Positions 11,604-20,370 of a DNA stretch of 64,000 bases are shown piece by piece. The notes under the pieces were generated by a model. That model was not told the DNA's origin and searched no databases. It saw nothing but the letters and a program-made list of their open reading frames with translations. The first letter of the stretch is position 1. Each line of letters opens with the position of its first letter. The translations under genes and the position numbers were made by a program. The DNA is from Streptomyces sp. CB02923 (lineage in GTDB: Bacteria; Actinomycetota; Actinomycetes; Streptomycetales; Streptomycetaceae), in assembly GCF_001905005.1 (NCBI RefSeq), contig NZ_LWKZ01000029.1, positions 131,564 to 195,563 of the forward strand. Reading direction: 5' to 3'.

Positions 11604-12950
11604 ATGAACCGTCGCGAGTCTAACGCGCGGGCCTGTGCCGCCGCTGCCGCATCACCCTCCGGTGTGTTCCACGTACGGCACCGCCACGACACCGAGTTCA
11701 CGGTCGTCGGCAATCACCTCGCCCTCCACCCGGGGATCTCCGCCGCCGCCCTCGGCTACGCCGTACGGATCCAGGCCATGCCCGACGGCGCCTCCGTCAG
11801 CATCCGGACGCTCGCCGACCGGTTCGTGGAGACGGAGTACCGGATCGCGCAGGCGCTGAACGAGCTGGAGGCGGCGGGCTACCTGGTACGGCAGCGGGAA
11901 CGCACTCCGGAGCAGCGGATCGTCACCCGCACCACGTACTACGAGCACCCGGACGACCGGCTGCTCCCGACGCCTCCCGAACCGCCGTCGCCGCCGCCCG
12001 CCTCCCCACCGCCGCCTGCGGACACCCCCGAGCCCCCACAGACGGCGGAACGGGAGCAGGCGCCCGCAGCGCCCGACGCGCCCGATGCACCCGCACCGCC
12101 CGATGCACCCGATGCACCTGGTGCGCCCGATGCGCCCGATGCACCTGCGGTGTCTGCCGCACCTGCCGTATCTGTCGCACCTGCCGTAGCTGCCGTATAC
12201 GTCCTGCCGGTCGCTCCCTCGGATCCCCCCGAGCCCGACGAGCCCCCGCCGCCGCCCTCTGCCCCGGCGGCGGCCCCGATCCCGGCGGCAGCGACAACGG
12301 CAACGACAGCGACAGCGACAGCGACAGCGGCAACGGCAGCGGCAACGGCAGCCCCAGCGGCAGCATCGGCTCCTCCCCCGCCCTCCACCTTCATCCCCAC
12401 CCCGGTCACCGACCTCCTCTCCGGGCTGCGGCTCACCGACGCGCGCCTGACGCTCTCCGTACGCGATGTGATCCGCCTGACCCCGGCCGTATCGGTCTGG
12501 CTCGACCGGGGCGTGCCCCCGGCGCACATCGTCCGTACGCTCACCTCGATGCTCCCCGCCGGCACGATCTTCCGCCCGGCCGCGATCCTGGAGTACCGCC
12601 TCACCGAGTGGCTGCCGCCGCCGCTGCCCCTCCGGCCCGCCGAGGAGCCGAGGCGCGTGCGCGACACCACCCAGGAGTGCCGGTTCTGCGGCGACCCCTT
12701 CGAATCCCAGGCCCCGCCGCCGACCTCGTCGCCGCCGACCTCGTCACCGTCCTCGGCGACGCCCTCACCCCCGGCCCCGGCCCGTTGCCCCCGATGCCGT
12801 ACGGCCGAGGCGTGGACCGAGGCGGCGCCCCGGCCGGCCTCGCTGCGCAACCTCCACGCTCCCACCCACCTCAGGACCGGAGCAGCCGCTTCTGGACGGA
12901 CTCCAGCGGCCCGTGCTCGAAGCGCCGCAGCCACAGCTGTGCCCCGGTGA
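11604..12950 (+). CDS. Winged-helix DNA-binding protein with Pro/Ala-rich linker and zinc-ribbon-like C-terminus
   Basis: 448-aa probable regulator. Residues about 30-115 form a helix-turn-helix domain of the Streptomyces type in which chosen genes are read after FTVVGNHLALHPGISAAALGYAVRIQAMPDGASVSI...LADRF, resembling replication-initiation/GntR-like winged helices. Residues about 125-290 are a long Pro/Ala/Asp-rich linker with APDAPDAP and TATATA repeats. The C-terminal part has a conserved helical segment (LSGLRLTDARLTLSVRDVIRL) and CRFCGDPF with CPRCR, a likely zinc ribbon. The last 80 bases overlap the convergent DUF418 gene. AAGAGGAAGA upstream of the ATG is the ribosome site. Confidence 0.75.
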   Translation: MNRRESNARACAAAAASPSGVFHVRHRHDTEFTVVGNHLALHPGISAAALGYAVRIQAMPDGASVSIRTLADRFVETEYRIAQALNELEAAGYLVRQRERTPEQRIVTRTTYYEHPDDRLLPTPPEPPSPPPASPPPPADTPEPPQTAEREQAPAAPDAPDAPAPPDAPDAPGAPDAPDAPAVSAAPAVSVAPAVAAVYVLPVAPSDPPEPDEPPPPPSAPAAAPIPAAATTATTATATATAATAAATAAPAAASAPPPPSTFIPTPVTDLLSGLRLTDARLTLSVRDVIRLTPAVSVWLDRGVPPAHIVRTLTSMLPAGTIFRPAAILEYRLTEWLPPPLPLRPAEEPRRVRDTTQECRFCGDPFESQAPPPTSSPPTSSPSSATPSPPAPARCPRCRTAEAWTEAAPRPASLRNLHAPTHLRTGAAASGRTPAARARSAAATAVPR

Positions 12951-14238
12951 ACAGCACCGCGCACACCACCGCCCACAGGCCCATCACCCACCACGGGCCC
13001 TGGTCCGCCCACCGAGCGGCCAGGCCGAGGCCGATGCCGTAACAGGCCAGTACGCACAGCGCGTTCTGGAGGACGTAGCAGGACAGTGCCGTACGGCCGA
13101 TGGCGGTGAGACCGGCGGTCAGCGGGCCGGGACGGCGTACGCGGTCGACGATCAGGCCGATGAGGCCGATGTAGCCGACGGCGACCACCGGGGCCGCTCC
13201 GTACCGGGCCACCAGGGCCAGGTCCGAACTCAGCGCCACGGCAGCGATGTTGAGCGGCACGCCGACGCCCAGGCCCCAGCCGCACATGCGTCGGCGCAGG
13301 CGCTGCCCGTTCGCGTCGGGGCGGAAGGCGCCCGCACGGAAGAGCCGTACGCCGAGATGGAAGAGGAAGACGAGCAACGCGAAGGAGATGACGGGTTCCA
13401 GACGCAGCGCAATCGCGTTCTGCAGGCGGAAGGAGATCTGGTCCAGGTAGCTCCCGTCGGCGTACAGAACGACAACTCGCCTCGCAGCCCCGCCGTTTCC
13501 CTCCCCGCCGCCGGCCCCGGTGCCGGAACCGGAGCCGACCCCGGTCGCGACCGCCGTCAGCAGCCCCAGCACCACCACGTGTACCCCGGCCGCCACCCAC
13601 ATCAGCACCCGCTGCGTGCGCACGGAACGCGTCAGCTGCCAGGCCACCAGGAGGGCGACGACCGCGTACCCCATCAGCACGTCCCACGCGAAGACGAGGA
13701 CAAAGTGCAGGGTGCCCTCGGCGAAGAGGAACAAGGCGCGCCACTTGTACCGGCCGGGCCACCGGCGGCCGTGCTTCGCGGCGGACCGGAACTGGATGGC
13801 CAGTCCGACACCGAAGAGAATCGTCAGCATCGAGAGGAACTTGCCGTCCGCGAGGAACCGGAAGACCGCCTCCGCGGACCCGGCCCACGACGAGCCGAAC
13901 GACGACGCGGCGGCGCCCCCGCTCAGCACGCCCCACTCCGCGCCCGGCGCCGCGAAGATCCAGACGTTGGTCGTCAGCGTGCCCAGGATCGCCACCCCGC
14001 GCAGCACATCCAGCAACGGCAGCCGCCCCGCACCCGCCACACCGACCGGACGCGCCGAACTCGCCGCACCCGCCGGATGCGTTGAACTCGCCGCACCCGC
14101 CGCATGCGTAGAACTCGCCGGACGCGCCGGGCTCGCCGCTCCAGCCACCCCCGCCGAACCCGCCGAACCTGCCGAACCCGCCGCGGTCCCCACCGTCTCG
14201 CCCACTCCGCCGCCCCCCGATGCTCGCTTTCCCACCAT
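12871..14238 (-). CDS. DUF418 family multi-pass membrane protein
   Basis: 455-aa integral membrane protein. After a low-complexity Gly/Ala/Ser N-terminus (about 65 residues, repeats such as AGAASSTHPAG) comes the family opening RLPLLDVLRGVAILGTLTTNVW. Around eight further hydrophobic helices follow, with the conserved FLSMLTILFGVGLAIQF and the C-terminal DUF418 signature TAIGRTALSCYVLQNAL and FEHGPLESVQKRLL. Function of DUF418 proteins is not established; some are linked to transport or acyl transfer. It runs convergent to, and overlaps, the regulator gene upstream on the plus strand. Confidence 0.88.
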   Translation of the reverse strand: MVGKRASGGGGVGETVGTAAGSAGSAGSAGVAGAASPARPASSTHAAGAASSTHPAGAASSARPVGVAGAGRLPLLDVLRGVAILGTLTTNVWIFAAPGAEWGVLSGGAAASSFGSSWAGSAEAVFRFLADGKFLSMLTILFGVGLAIQFRSAAKHGRRWPGRYKWRALFLFAEGTLHFVLVFAWDVLMGYAVVALLVAWQLTRSVRTQRVLMWVAAGVHVVVLGLLTAVATGVGSGSGTGAGGGEGNGGAARRVVVLYADGSYLDQISFRLQNAIALRLEPVISFALLVFLFHLGVRLFRAGAFRPDANGQRLRRRMCGWGLGVGVPLNIAAVALSSDLALVARYGAAPVVAVGYIGLIGLIVDRVRRPGPLTAGLTAIGRTALSCYVLQNALCVLACYGIGLGLAARWADQGPWWVMGLWAVVCAVLFTGAQLWLRRFEHGPLESVQKRLLRS

Positions 14239-14341
14239 CGTCGGGGCGGCCGGCTTCCGATTCTTCGTCCGCGGCGACGAGAAGCCACTACATCGTTCGA
14301 TGCAGCGGAAGCCGGAAGCCGGAAGCCGGGCGCGGTGGGCC

Positions 14342-15661
14342 CTACGCCTTCGGCGCCACCTTGCTCAGTCCGTTGATGATGCGGTCCATCGCGTCGCCGC
14401 CCGTGGGGTCGGTGAGGTTGGCGAGCATCTTGAGGGTGAAGCGCATCAGCAGGGGGTGGGTGAGGCCGCGCTGGGCGGCGATCTGCATGACCTTCGGGTT
14501 GCCGATGAGCTTCACGAAGGCGCGGCCGAGCGAGTAGTAGCCGCCGTAGGTGTCCTTGAGGATCTTCGGGTAGCGCTGGAGGGCCAGCTCGCGCTGGGCG
14601 TACGTGGCACGGGCCTGGGCCTGGAGGATGACCTCGGCGGCGATGGAGCCGGACTCCATGGCGTACGCGATGCCCTCGCCGTTGAAGGGGTTGACCAGGC
14701 CGCCCGCGTCACCGACGAGCAGCAGGCCCTTCGTGTAGTGCGGCTGGCGGTTGAAGGCCATGGGGAGCGCGGCGCCGCGGATCGGGCCGGTCATGTTCTC
14801 CGGGGTGTAGCCCCAGTCGGCGGGCATGGACGCGCACCACGCCTTGAGGATCTCGCGCCAGTCCAGTTCCTTGAAGGAGGCGGAGGTGTTGAGGACGCCG
14901 AGGCCGACGTTGCTCGTCCCGTCGCCCATGCCGAAGATCCAGCCGTAGCCGGGCAGCAGGCGGTCCTGGGCGCCGCGGCGGTCCCACAGCTCCAGCCAGG
15001 ATTCGAGGTAGTCGTCGTCGTGGCGCGGCGAGGTGAAGTACGTACGGACCGCGACGCCCATCGGGCGGTCTTCGCGGCGGTGCAGGCCCATCGCCAGGGA
15101 GAGCCGGGTGGAGTTGCCGTCCGCGGCGACCACGATCGGGGCGGAGAAGGTGACCGGCGTCTTCTCCTCGCCCAGCTTGGCCTGGACGCCCTCGATACGG
15201 CCGGTCAGCTCGTTTATCACCGGGGCGCCGACATTGCAGCGCTCGTACAGGCGCGCGCCGGCCTTCTGCGCCTGGCGCGCCAGTTGCTCGTCGAAGTCGT
15301 CGCGCTTGCGGACCAGGCCGTAGTCCGGGTACGAGGCGAGGTCCGGCCAGTCGAGCTGGAGGCGGTTGCCGCCGCCGATGATGCGCAGACCCTTGTTGCG
15401 CAGCCAGCCCGCCTCTTCGGAGATGTCGATCCCCATGGAGATCAGCTGCTTGGTGGCGCGGGGCGTGAGCCCGTCGCCGCAAACCTTCTCGCGCGGGAAG
15501 GCGGTCTTCTCCAGGAGGAGGACCTCCAGGCCGGACTTGGCGAGGTGGTACGCGGTCGCCGAGCCGGCGGGACCGGCCCCGACGACGATGACGTCCGCAC
15601 AGTGCTCGGAGCGGGGGGTGGTCGCGGACTCGCTCACGGACTCGGTCGCGGACTCGGTCAC
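14342..15661 (-). CDS. Geranylgeranyl reductase family flavoprotein, candidate menaquinone side-chain reductase
   Basis: 439-aa FAD-dependent reductase. The dinucleotide-binding motif VIVVGAGPAGSATAYHL is near residue 24, followed by the GGR family signature KVCGDGLTPRATKQL and the FAD-contact GDAGGLVNPFNGEGIAYAMESG near residue 300. Family members hydrogenate isoprenoid double bonds; mycobacterial MenJ saturates one isoprene of menaquinone-9. Streptomyces make partly saturated menaquinones, and this gene lies between complex I and menG, so the menaquinone side chain is the likely substrate. Start is GTG (VTESATES); an N-terminal Ser/Thr/Glu repeat precedes the fold. Archaeal-lipid-type activity is unlikely. 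Confidence 0.85.
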   Translation of the reverse strand: MTESATESVSESATTPRSEHCADVIVVGAGPAGSATAYHLAKSGLEVLLLEKTAFPREKVCGDGLTPRATKQLISMGIDISEEAGWLRNKGLRIIGGGNRLQLDWPDLASYPDYGLVRKRDDFDEQLARQAQKAGARLYERCNVGAPVINELTGRIEGVQAKLGEEKTPVTFSAPIVVAADGNSTRLSLAMGLHRREDRPMGVAVRTYFTSPRHDDDYLESWLELWDRRGAQDRLLPGYGWIFGMGDGTSNVGLGVLNTSASFKELDWREILKAWCASMPADWGYTPENMTGPIRGAALPMAFNRQPHYTKGLLLVGDAGGLVNPFNGEGIAYAMESGSIAAEVILQAQARATYAQRELALQRYPKILKDTYGGYYSLGRAFVKLIGNPKVMQIAAQRGLTHPLLMRFTLKMLANLTDPTGGDAMDRIINGLSKVAPKA

Positions 15662-15762
15662 GGCGGGATCTCCCGGAAGTCGATATCTGGGTGCCGACCG
15701 GCACTGGGCCCCTGCAGTCTATGGGGGCGTAGGTGATCAGGATCTGAAGGGTTGGTTGGTCC

Positions 15763-16404
15763 ATGCACGAGCCACTGCAGCCGCCGCAGTCGTCGCCCGG
15801 ACGGCTCTCACAGCCGTCGCAGGAACGGTTCTCCTCGTCGTCGCCGGAACGGTTCTCCCCACCGTCGCCGGAACGGCCCTCGCAGCCGCCGTCCGCGCCG
15901 GGTTTCACGCTCCGGGTTCCGGTCGAGGAGGACGCCTGGCACTGGCACCGGGTGTTCGACCACCCGGAGGTGATGGAGTTCCACGGTGGCGCTTCCTCCG
16001 AACTGTCCGTCTACCAGGAACTGACCGCCCGGCAGCGCAGACACCACGCCGAGCACGGGTTCTGCATGTACTCGATGGTCGGCACGGAAGCGGAGGAGGC
16101 CGGTGCCGTCCTGGGATTCACGGGCGCACAGCCCTGGCCGCACGACGACTGGGGGCCGGTGGGCGAGATCGAGATCGGCTGGCGCCTCGGCCGGGCCCAC
16201 TGGGGCAAGGGGTACGCGACGCAGGCCGCACAGGCCGCGCTGGAAGCGGTGCGGGCCGCGGGGGTACGGAGCGTGGTCGCGATGGTGGCGGCCGGGAACG
16301 AGCGGTCCATCGCGGTGACGCGGCGGCTCGGCATGCGGCACGCGGAGACGTTCCGCGGCCCGGTGTCCGGGCGGGAGGGGTACTGCTTCCGGCTGGAGCT
16401 GTGA
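15763..16404 (+). CDS. GNAT family N-acetyltransferase (RimJ/RimL-like)
   Basis: 213-aa acetyltransferase. The first 46 residues are a Ser/Pro/Gln repeat region (three copies of an ERFSSSSP-like octad, 24-base period), probably disordered. The GNAT core follows: LRVPVEEDAWHWHRVFDHPEVMEF, motif A with acetyl-CoA loop RLGRAHWGKGYATQAAQAAL, and NERSIAVTRRLGMRHAETF typical of the RimJ/RimL-like group. Substrate cannot be told from sequence. It is isolated on the plus strand between two minus-strand quinone-related genes. Confidence 0.85.
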   Translation: MHEPLQPPQSSPGRLSQPSQERFSSSSPERFSPPSPERPSQPPSAPGFTLRVPVEEDAWHWHRVFDHPEVMEFHGGASSELSVYQELTARQRRHHAEHGFCMYSMVGTEAEEAGAVLGFTGAQPWPHDDWGPVGEIEIGWRLGRAHWGKGYATQAAQAALEAVRAAGVRSVVAMVAAGNERSIAVTRRLGMRHAETFRGPVSGREGYCFRLEL

Positions 16405-16554
16405 GGGAGGGATAGGGGGCGGGGCAGGGGCAGGGGGCGGCAGCAGGCGAGGGGCCGGGCACGGCACGGAACCGCCGCGGCCCCCTCCCCGTCACGCACC
16501 CGGCATGCTCCCGTCACGCACCCGGCTTCGTCTCACGCGCCCGGCCTCATGCCG

Positions 16555-17253
16555 TCACGCACCCGGCTTCGTGCCCCGGTGCAGGGCGACCACGCCGCCG
16601 GTGAGGTTGCGCCAGGCCACCTTCGACCAGCCTGCGCCCTGGAGGCGGGCCGCCAGTTCCGGCTGGTTGGGCCAGGAGCGGATGGACTCGGCGAGGTACA
16701 CGTACGCGTCCGGGTTGCTGCTCACCGCGCGCGCCACGGGCGGCAGCGCCCGCATCAGGTACTCGGTGTAGACCGTACGGAACGGGCCCCACGTCGGCTC
16801 GCTGAACTCGCAGATGACGACCCGGCCGCCGGGCTTGGTGACCCGGTACAGCTCACTCAGGGCGGCATCCGTGTCCTGTACGTTGCGCAGCCCGAAGGAG
16901 ATGGTGACGGCGTCGAACACGTCGTCGGCGAAGGGGAGTCGCATCCCGTCACCGGCCACGAACGGCATCCACGGGCGGCGCTTCTTGCCCTCGCCCAGCA
17001 TGCCGACGGAGAAGTCGCAGGGGACGACGTACGCGCCGGTGCGGGTGAAGGGCAGCGACGAGGTGCCCGTACCGGCGGCGAGGTCGAGCACGCGCTCGGC
17101 GGGGCGCGCCGCGACGGCCCGCTCCACCTCCTTGCGCCACAGCCGCGCCTGTCCGAGGGACAGCACGTCGTTGGTCAGGTCGTAGCGCGCCGCCACGTCG
17201 TCGAACATCGCGGCGACGTCCCGCGGCTGCTTGTCCAGAGAGGCTCGGGTCAC
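16555..17253 (-). CDS. menG: Demethylmenaquinone methyltransferase
   Basis: 232-aa SAM-dependent C-methyltransferase (UbiE/MenG family) that makes the last step of menaquinone synthesis. The family start [28 protein letters not shown], the SAM motif [39 protein letters not shown] and the C-terminal [14 protein letters not shown] are all present. Start is GTG; the frame continues upstream but the homologous N-terminus begins here. In this genome the naphthoquinone ring is expected to come from the futalosine route, whose genes surround it. Confidence 0.93.
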   Translation of the reverse strand: MTRASLDKQPRDVAAMFDDVAARYDLTNDVLSLGQARLWRKEVERAVAARPAERVLDLAAGTGTSSLPFTRTGAYVVPCDFSVGMLGEGKKRRPWMPFVAGDGMRLPFADDVFDAVTISFGLRNVQDTDAALSELYRVTKPGGRVVICEFSEPTWGPFRTVYTEYLMRALPPVARAVSSNPDAYVYLAESIRSWPNQPELAARLQGAGWSKVAWRNLTGGVVALHRGTKPGA

Positions 17254-17480
17254 CGGGCCATTGTCCCTTACGGCTCCGGAAGGTGTTGGACGGGGACGGC
17301 CCGATGCCCCCCTCAGAACATCCGGGCGGTCCCGCGGTGCTGCGTCTCGTGCGAAGCATCGTGAGCGGCCGAATCGGCCGTCCCCGCGAGAAAGATCTTG
17401 CCGGGCGGTGGGATGGATTCCGGTTGCGTTGACGGGGTCCTGACGAGGGGGCATGGCCTCTTGACGGGTCTCGTACGCGC

Positions 17481-18086
17481 TCAGCGCCGGACGAACCCCG
17501 TCAGATCGAAGCTCACCGGGAACGGGTGCTCCGTCTCCAGCTTCTCGCGATGCAGGGGGTGCTCCGGTGCCGGGATGTAGACGCCCATCTCCCGGTGGAG
17601 CCAGAACTCGTGCACCTCGGGGACGTTGTCCGGACCGTGCTCGACCCGCCAGAAGTACGGGACCCCCGCGGCCGCGAACATCGCCGGTTTGCGCACCCGG
17701 TCGTCCTGCTGCGACCCGGCGGACACCACTTCGACGACGAGGACGACCCACTGGACGGGCACGCTCTCCAGATCCCAGAGGTCCTGCCCCTGGCCGTCGA
17801 AGACGATGACGTCTGACTTGGGGGTGTTGCGTCCGTCGATCCGGACGCTCTGTTCGGACAAGACCTCGTATGGATCGCGCTGCGCGTCTTCGAGGGACCG
17901 CAGGAGACGATCCCGCACCCGGTTGTGCGACGGAACGGTCTGTCCCCGCGCCACGATCAATCCGTCCACAAGTTCCCAGTCGAAGGGAAGGTCCAGGTCC
18001 TTGACCTGTTCATGCGTCCAGCCGTCGGCGGGCGGGAACATCCAGGTCTCAGGAGTGGCTTTCGCCGCCGGCCGGTCAGCGCTCAT
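17481..18086 (-). CDS. Uma2 family (DUF820) putative endonuclease
   Basis: 201-aa member of the Uma2/DUF820 restriction-endonuclease-like superfamily, abundant in Streptomyces and cyanobacteria. Visible elements are [14 protein letters not shown], the nuclease-core acids [10 protein letters not shown] and [36 protein letters not shown], which fits the D/E-x-E...K pattern. Cellular role is unknown. Start ATG gives [17 protein letters not shown]; a second ATG sits four codons upstream. It appears to be a single gene. Confidence 0.85.
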   Translation of the reverse strand: MSADRPAAKATPETWMFPPADGWTHEQVKDLDLPFDWELVDGLIVARGQTVPSHNRVRDRLLRSLEDAQRDPYEVLSEQSVRIDGRNTPKSDVIVFDGQGQDLWDLESVPVQWVVLVVEVVSAGSQQDDRVRKPAMFAAAGVPYFWRVEHGPDNVPEVHEFWLHREMGVYIPAPEHPLHREKLETEHPFPVSFDLTGFVRR

Positions 18087-18190
18087 CACTGCTCCCATGG
18101 ACGCGAGTGTGGACGCGAGTGCGGATCGCGGTCCTGAATACGACAGTACCGTCACACGAAGTGACGGGGGCGCTTCTCGGCGTTGACGCC

Positions 18191-18784
18191 TCAGCGTCCC
18201 CGGTACACCAGCCGCCCGCCCAGCACCGTCACCAGGCACCCGCCGTCCTCCGCGAAGACCGCGAAGTCGGCGGGGGCGCCGGGGGCCAGGGGGTGCGGGG
18301 CGGGGCGGTCGGGCAGGCCGGAGCGGGCGACGGCGGTGCGGACGGCGGGGCGGGTGAAGGGGCCGGAGAGCGACGTCGTGCCGGTGGCCAGCAGGCGCTG
18401 GATGCCGCGGCGGGCGCTCGCGCCCCAGCGGGTGTCGGTCATGCCGAGGGCGGTGAGCGCGTCGCCGGTGAGCGGGTCGGTGCCCAGGTCGTCGGCCTCG
18501 CGCGGGTCGGGGTGGTAGGCGGATTCGAGCAGCGCCGCGCCGTCGGGTTCGTGGCGGCCGGGGGTCAGGACGCCGTCCCACTCCCGTACGCGGGCGCGCT
18601 CGCCGTACCGCCCGTACAGCTCCTCGTACGGGCCGATGGCCTCGATGCGGTCGCCTGAGACGACGACCGCGTGCCCGGCCTCCGGGGCGGTGTCCGAGGC
18701 GTCGTCCGACGCGGCGATCGGGGTGGCGTCCGGGGCGGCGTCCGGGGCACGGCGGACACCGTGCACCCGGTGGATCGTCAGCAC
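18191..18784 (-). CDS. Imidazolonepropionase/amidohydrolase-like protein lacking the catalytic barrel
   Basis: 197-aa protein. Its N-terminus (MLTIHRVHGVRR...VVVSGDRIEAIGPYEEL) and C-terminus (APADFAVFAEDGGCLVTVLGGRLVYRG) match the two halves of the amidohydrolase beta-sandwich, but the metal-binding TIM barrel and its HxH motif are missing. The middle has a short helical piece (LESAYHPDPREADDLGTDPLTGDAL...). It lies 31 bases downstream of mqnC in the same direction, probably one transcript. It cannot be an active amidohydrolase as it stands; a structural or binding role is a guess. An Asp/Ala/Ser repeat near residue 20 adds length. Confidence 0.7.
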   Translation of the reverse strand: MLTIHRVHGVRRAPDAAPDATPIAASDDASDTAPEAGHAVVVSGDRIEAIGPYEELYGRYGERARVREWDGVLTPGRHEPDGAALLESAYHPDPREADDLGTDPLTGDALTALGMTDTRWGASARRGIQRLLATGTTSLSGPFTRPAVRTAVARSGLPDRPAPHPLAPGAPADFAVFAEDGGCLVTVLGGRLVYRGR

Positions 18785-18815
18785 GAGGGGGTCACCCGCG
18801 GGTCCCGGCCGGCAC

Positions 18816-20015
18816 TCAGTTGGCGTCGACGAGCTTCAGCTCGGGGTGCGCCGTGCCGCCCTCGATGGCGGTGGAGGAGATGTGCGAGGCGACGCGCTCG
18901 TCGACCGGGTCGTTGGCCGGGTCGTCGTGCACGACCAGGTGCTCGTACGTCGTCGCGCGCTGCGCCGGGACGCGGCCCGACTTGCGGATCAGGTCGATGA
19001 TCTCCTGGCGGTTGGAGCGGTGCTTGGCACCGGCGGAGGAGACCACGTTCTCCTCCAGCATGATCGAACCGAGGTCGTCGGCGCCGTAGTGCAGGGAGAG
19101 CTGGCCGATCTCCTTGCCGGTGGTCAGCCAGGAGCCCTGGATGTGGGCGACGTTGTCGAGGAAGATCCGGGCGATGGCGATCATGCGCAGGTACTCGAAG
19201 ATCGTCGCCTGGGTACGGCCCTTGAGGTGGTTGTTCTCGGGCTGGTAGGTGTACGGGATGAAGGCGCGGAAGCCGCCCGTACGGTCCTGGACGTCACGGA
19301 TCATGCTCAGGTGCTCGATGCGCTCGGCGTTGGTCTCGCCGGTGCCCATGAGCATCGTGGAGGTGGACTCGACGCCCAGGCCGTGGGCGGTCTCCATGAT
19401 CTCCAGCCAGCGCTCGCCGGACTCCTTCAGCGGGGCGATGGCCTTGCGCGGGCGCTCCGGCAGCAGCTCGGCACCGGCACCGGCGAAGGAGTCCAGGCCC
19501 GCGGCGTGGATACGGCGGATGGCGTCCTCGACGGAGGTCTTGGAGATCCGGGCCATGTGCTCGACCTCGGAGGCGCCGAGGGAGTGGATGACCAGCTGCG
19601 GGAACGCCTTCTTGATGGCGGAGAAGTGCTCTTCGTAGTACTCGACGCCGTAGTCCGGGTGGTGGCCGCCCTGGAACATGATCTGGGTGCCGCCCAGCTC
19701 GACGGTCTCGGCGCAGCGGCGCAGGATGTCGTCGAGGTCGCGGGACCAGCCCTTGGCGGTGTCCTTGGGCGCGGCGTAGAAGGCGCAGAACTTGCAGGCC
19801 GTCACGCACACGTTGGTGTAGTTGATGTTGCGCTCGATGATGTACGTGGCGATGTGCTCCGTACCCGCGTAACGGCGGCGGCGCACGGCGTCGGCGGCGG
19901 CACCCAGCGCGTGCAGCGGCGCGGAACGGTACAGGTCGAGCGCTTCTTCGGGCGTGATCCGCCCGCCCGCCGCGGCGCGGTCGAGTACGGACTGGAGGTC
20001 GGCGTTCTCGGTCAC
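18816..20015 (-). CDS. mqnC: Cyclic dehypoxanthinyl futalosine synthase
   Basis: 399-aa radical SAM enzyme of the futalosine menaquinone pathway that closes the ring of dehypoxanthinyl futalosine. Radical SAM cysteines are Cys70, Cys74 and Cys77 (NYTNVCVTACKFCAFY), preceded by TYIIERNINYTN as in MqnC. Other family blocks are GGTQIMFQGGHHPDYGVEYYE and GSWLTTGKEIGQLSLHYGADDLGSIMLEENVV. The GTG start gives MTENADLQSVLDRA. It differs from the second radical SAM enzyme in the window (MqnE), which has HFNVNRHLNMTNVC at the same place. Confidence 0.94.
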   Translation of the reverse strand: MTENADLQSVLDRAAAGGRITPEEALDLYRSAPLHALGAAADAVRRRRYAGTEHIATYIIERNINYTNVCVTACKFCAFYAAPKDTAKGWSRDLDDILRRCAETVELGGTQIMFQGGHHPDYGVEYYEEHFSAIKKAFPQLVIHSLGASEVEHMARISKTSVEDAIRRIHAAGLDSFAGAGAELLPERPRKAIAPLKESGERWLEIMETAHGLGVESTSTMLMGTGETNAERIEHLSMIRDVQDRTGGFRAFIPYTYQPENNHLKGRTQATIFEYLRMIAIARIFLDNVAHIQGSWLTTGKEIGQLSLHYGADDLGSIMLEENVVSSAGAKHRSNRQEIIDLIRKSGRVPAQRATTYEHLVVHDDPANDPVDERVASHISSTAIEGGTAHPELKLVDAN

Positions 20016-20370
20016 CGGGCGTCCCTTCGGAGGCGGGCATATCGACCGAACCAGCGTACGCCAGCGGTACGACAGCCCTGGCGGCGGCCGGGGTGGCGGC
20101 CGGGATGGCGGGCGCCGCCGGGCCTGCCCCGGCCTCCTGGTGAGCGGCCCGGCCGGTCAGCCGCCGGCCTTCTTCATGGAGGCGCGGGGCCGCCCGCCCC
20201 CAGCGGCTCCATGGCTTCGCCTCCCCCTGCCGGCCCGATCACTGCCCAGCCTATGACCCAGGTCATGCCCGGTCCGGTGAACCCGTACAGCGGCTTTCGC
20301 CATCAAAGAGATGGAACGCAAGCAACCGTCCGACTTGTCCTGCGGGGCAGCGCACCATCCGGAGGCCTTC
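20016..20370. other. Intergenic region between mqnC and esterase gene
   Basis: No ORF with coding character. 20085-20140 is a run of degenerate GGCGGCCGGGATGGCGG repeats. 20254-20267 is a 14-bp palindrome, ATGACC-CA-GGTCAT, about 104 bases before the esterase start, a possible operator. Confidence 0.45.
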
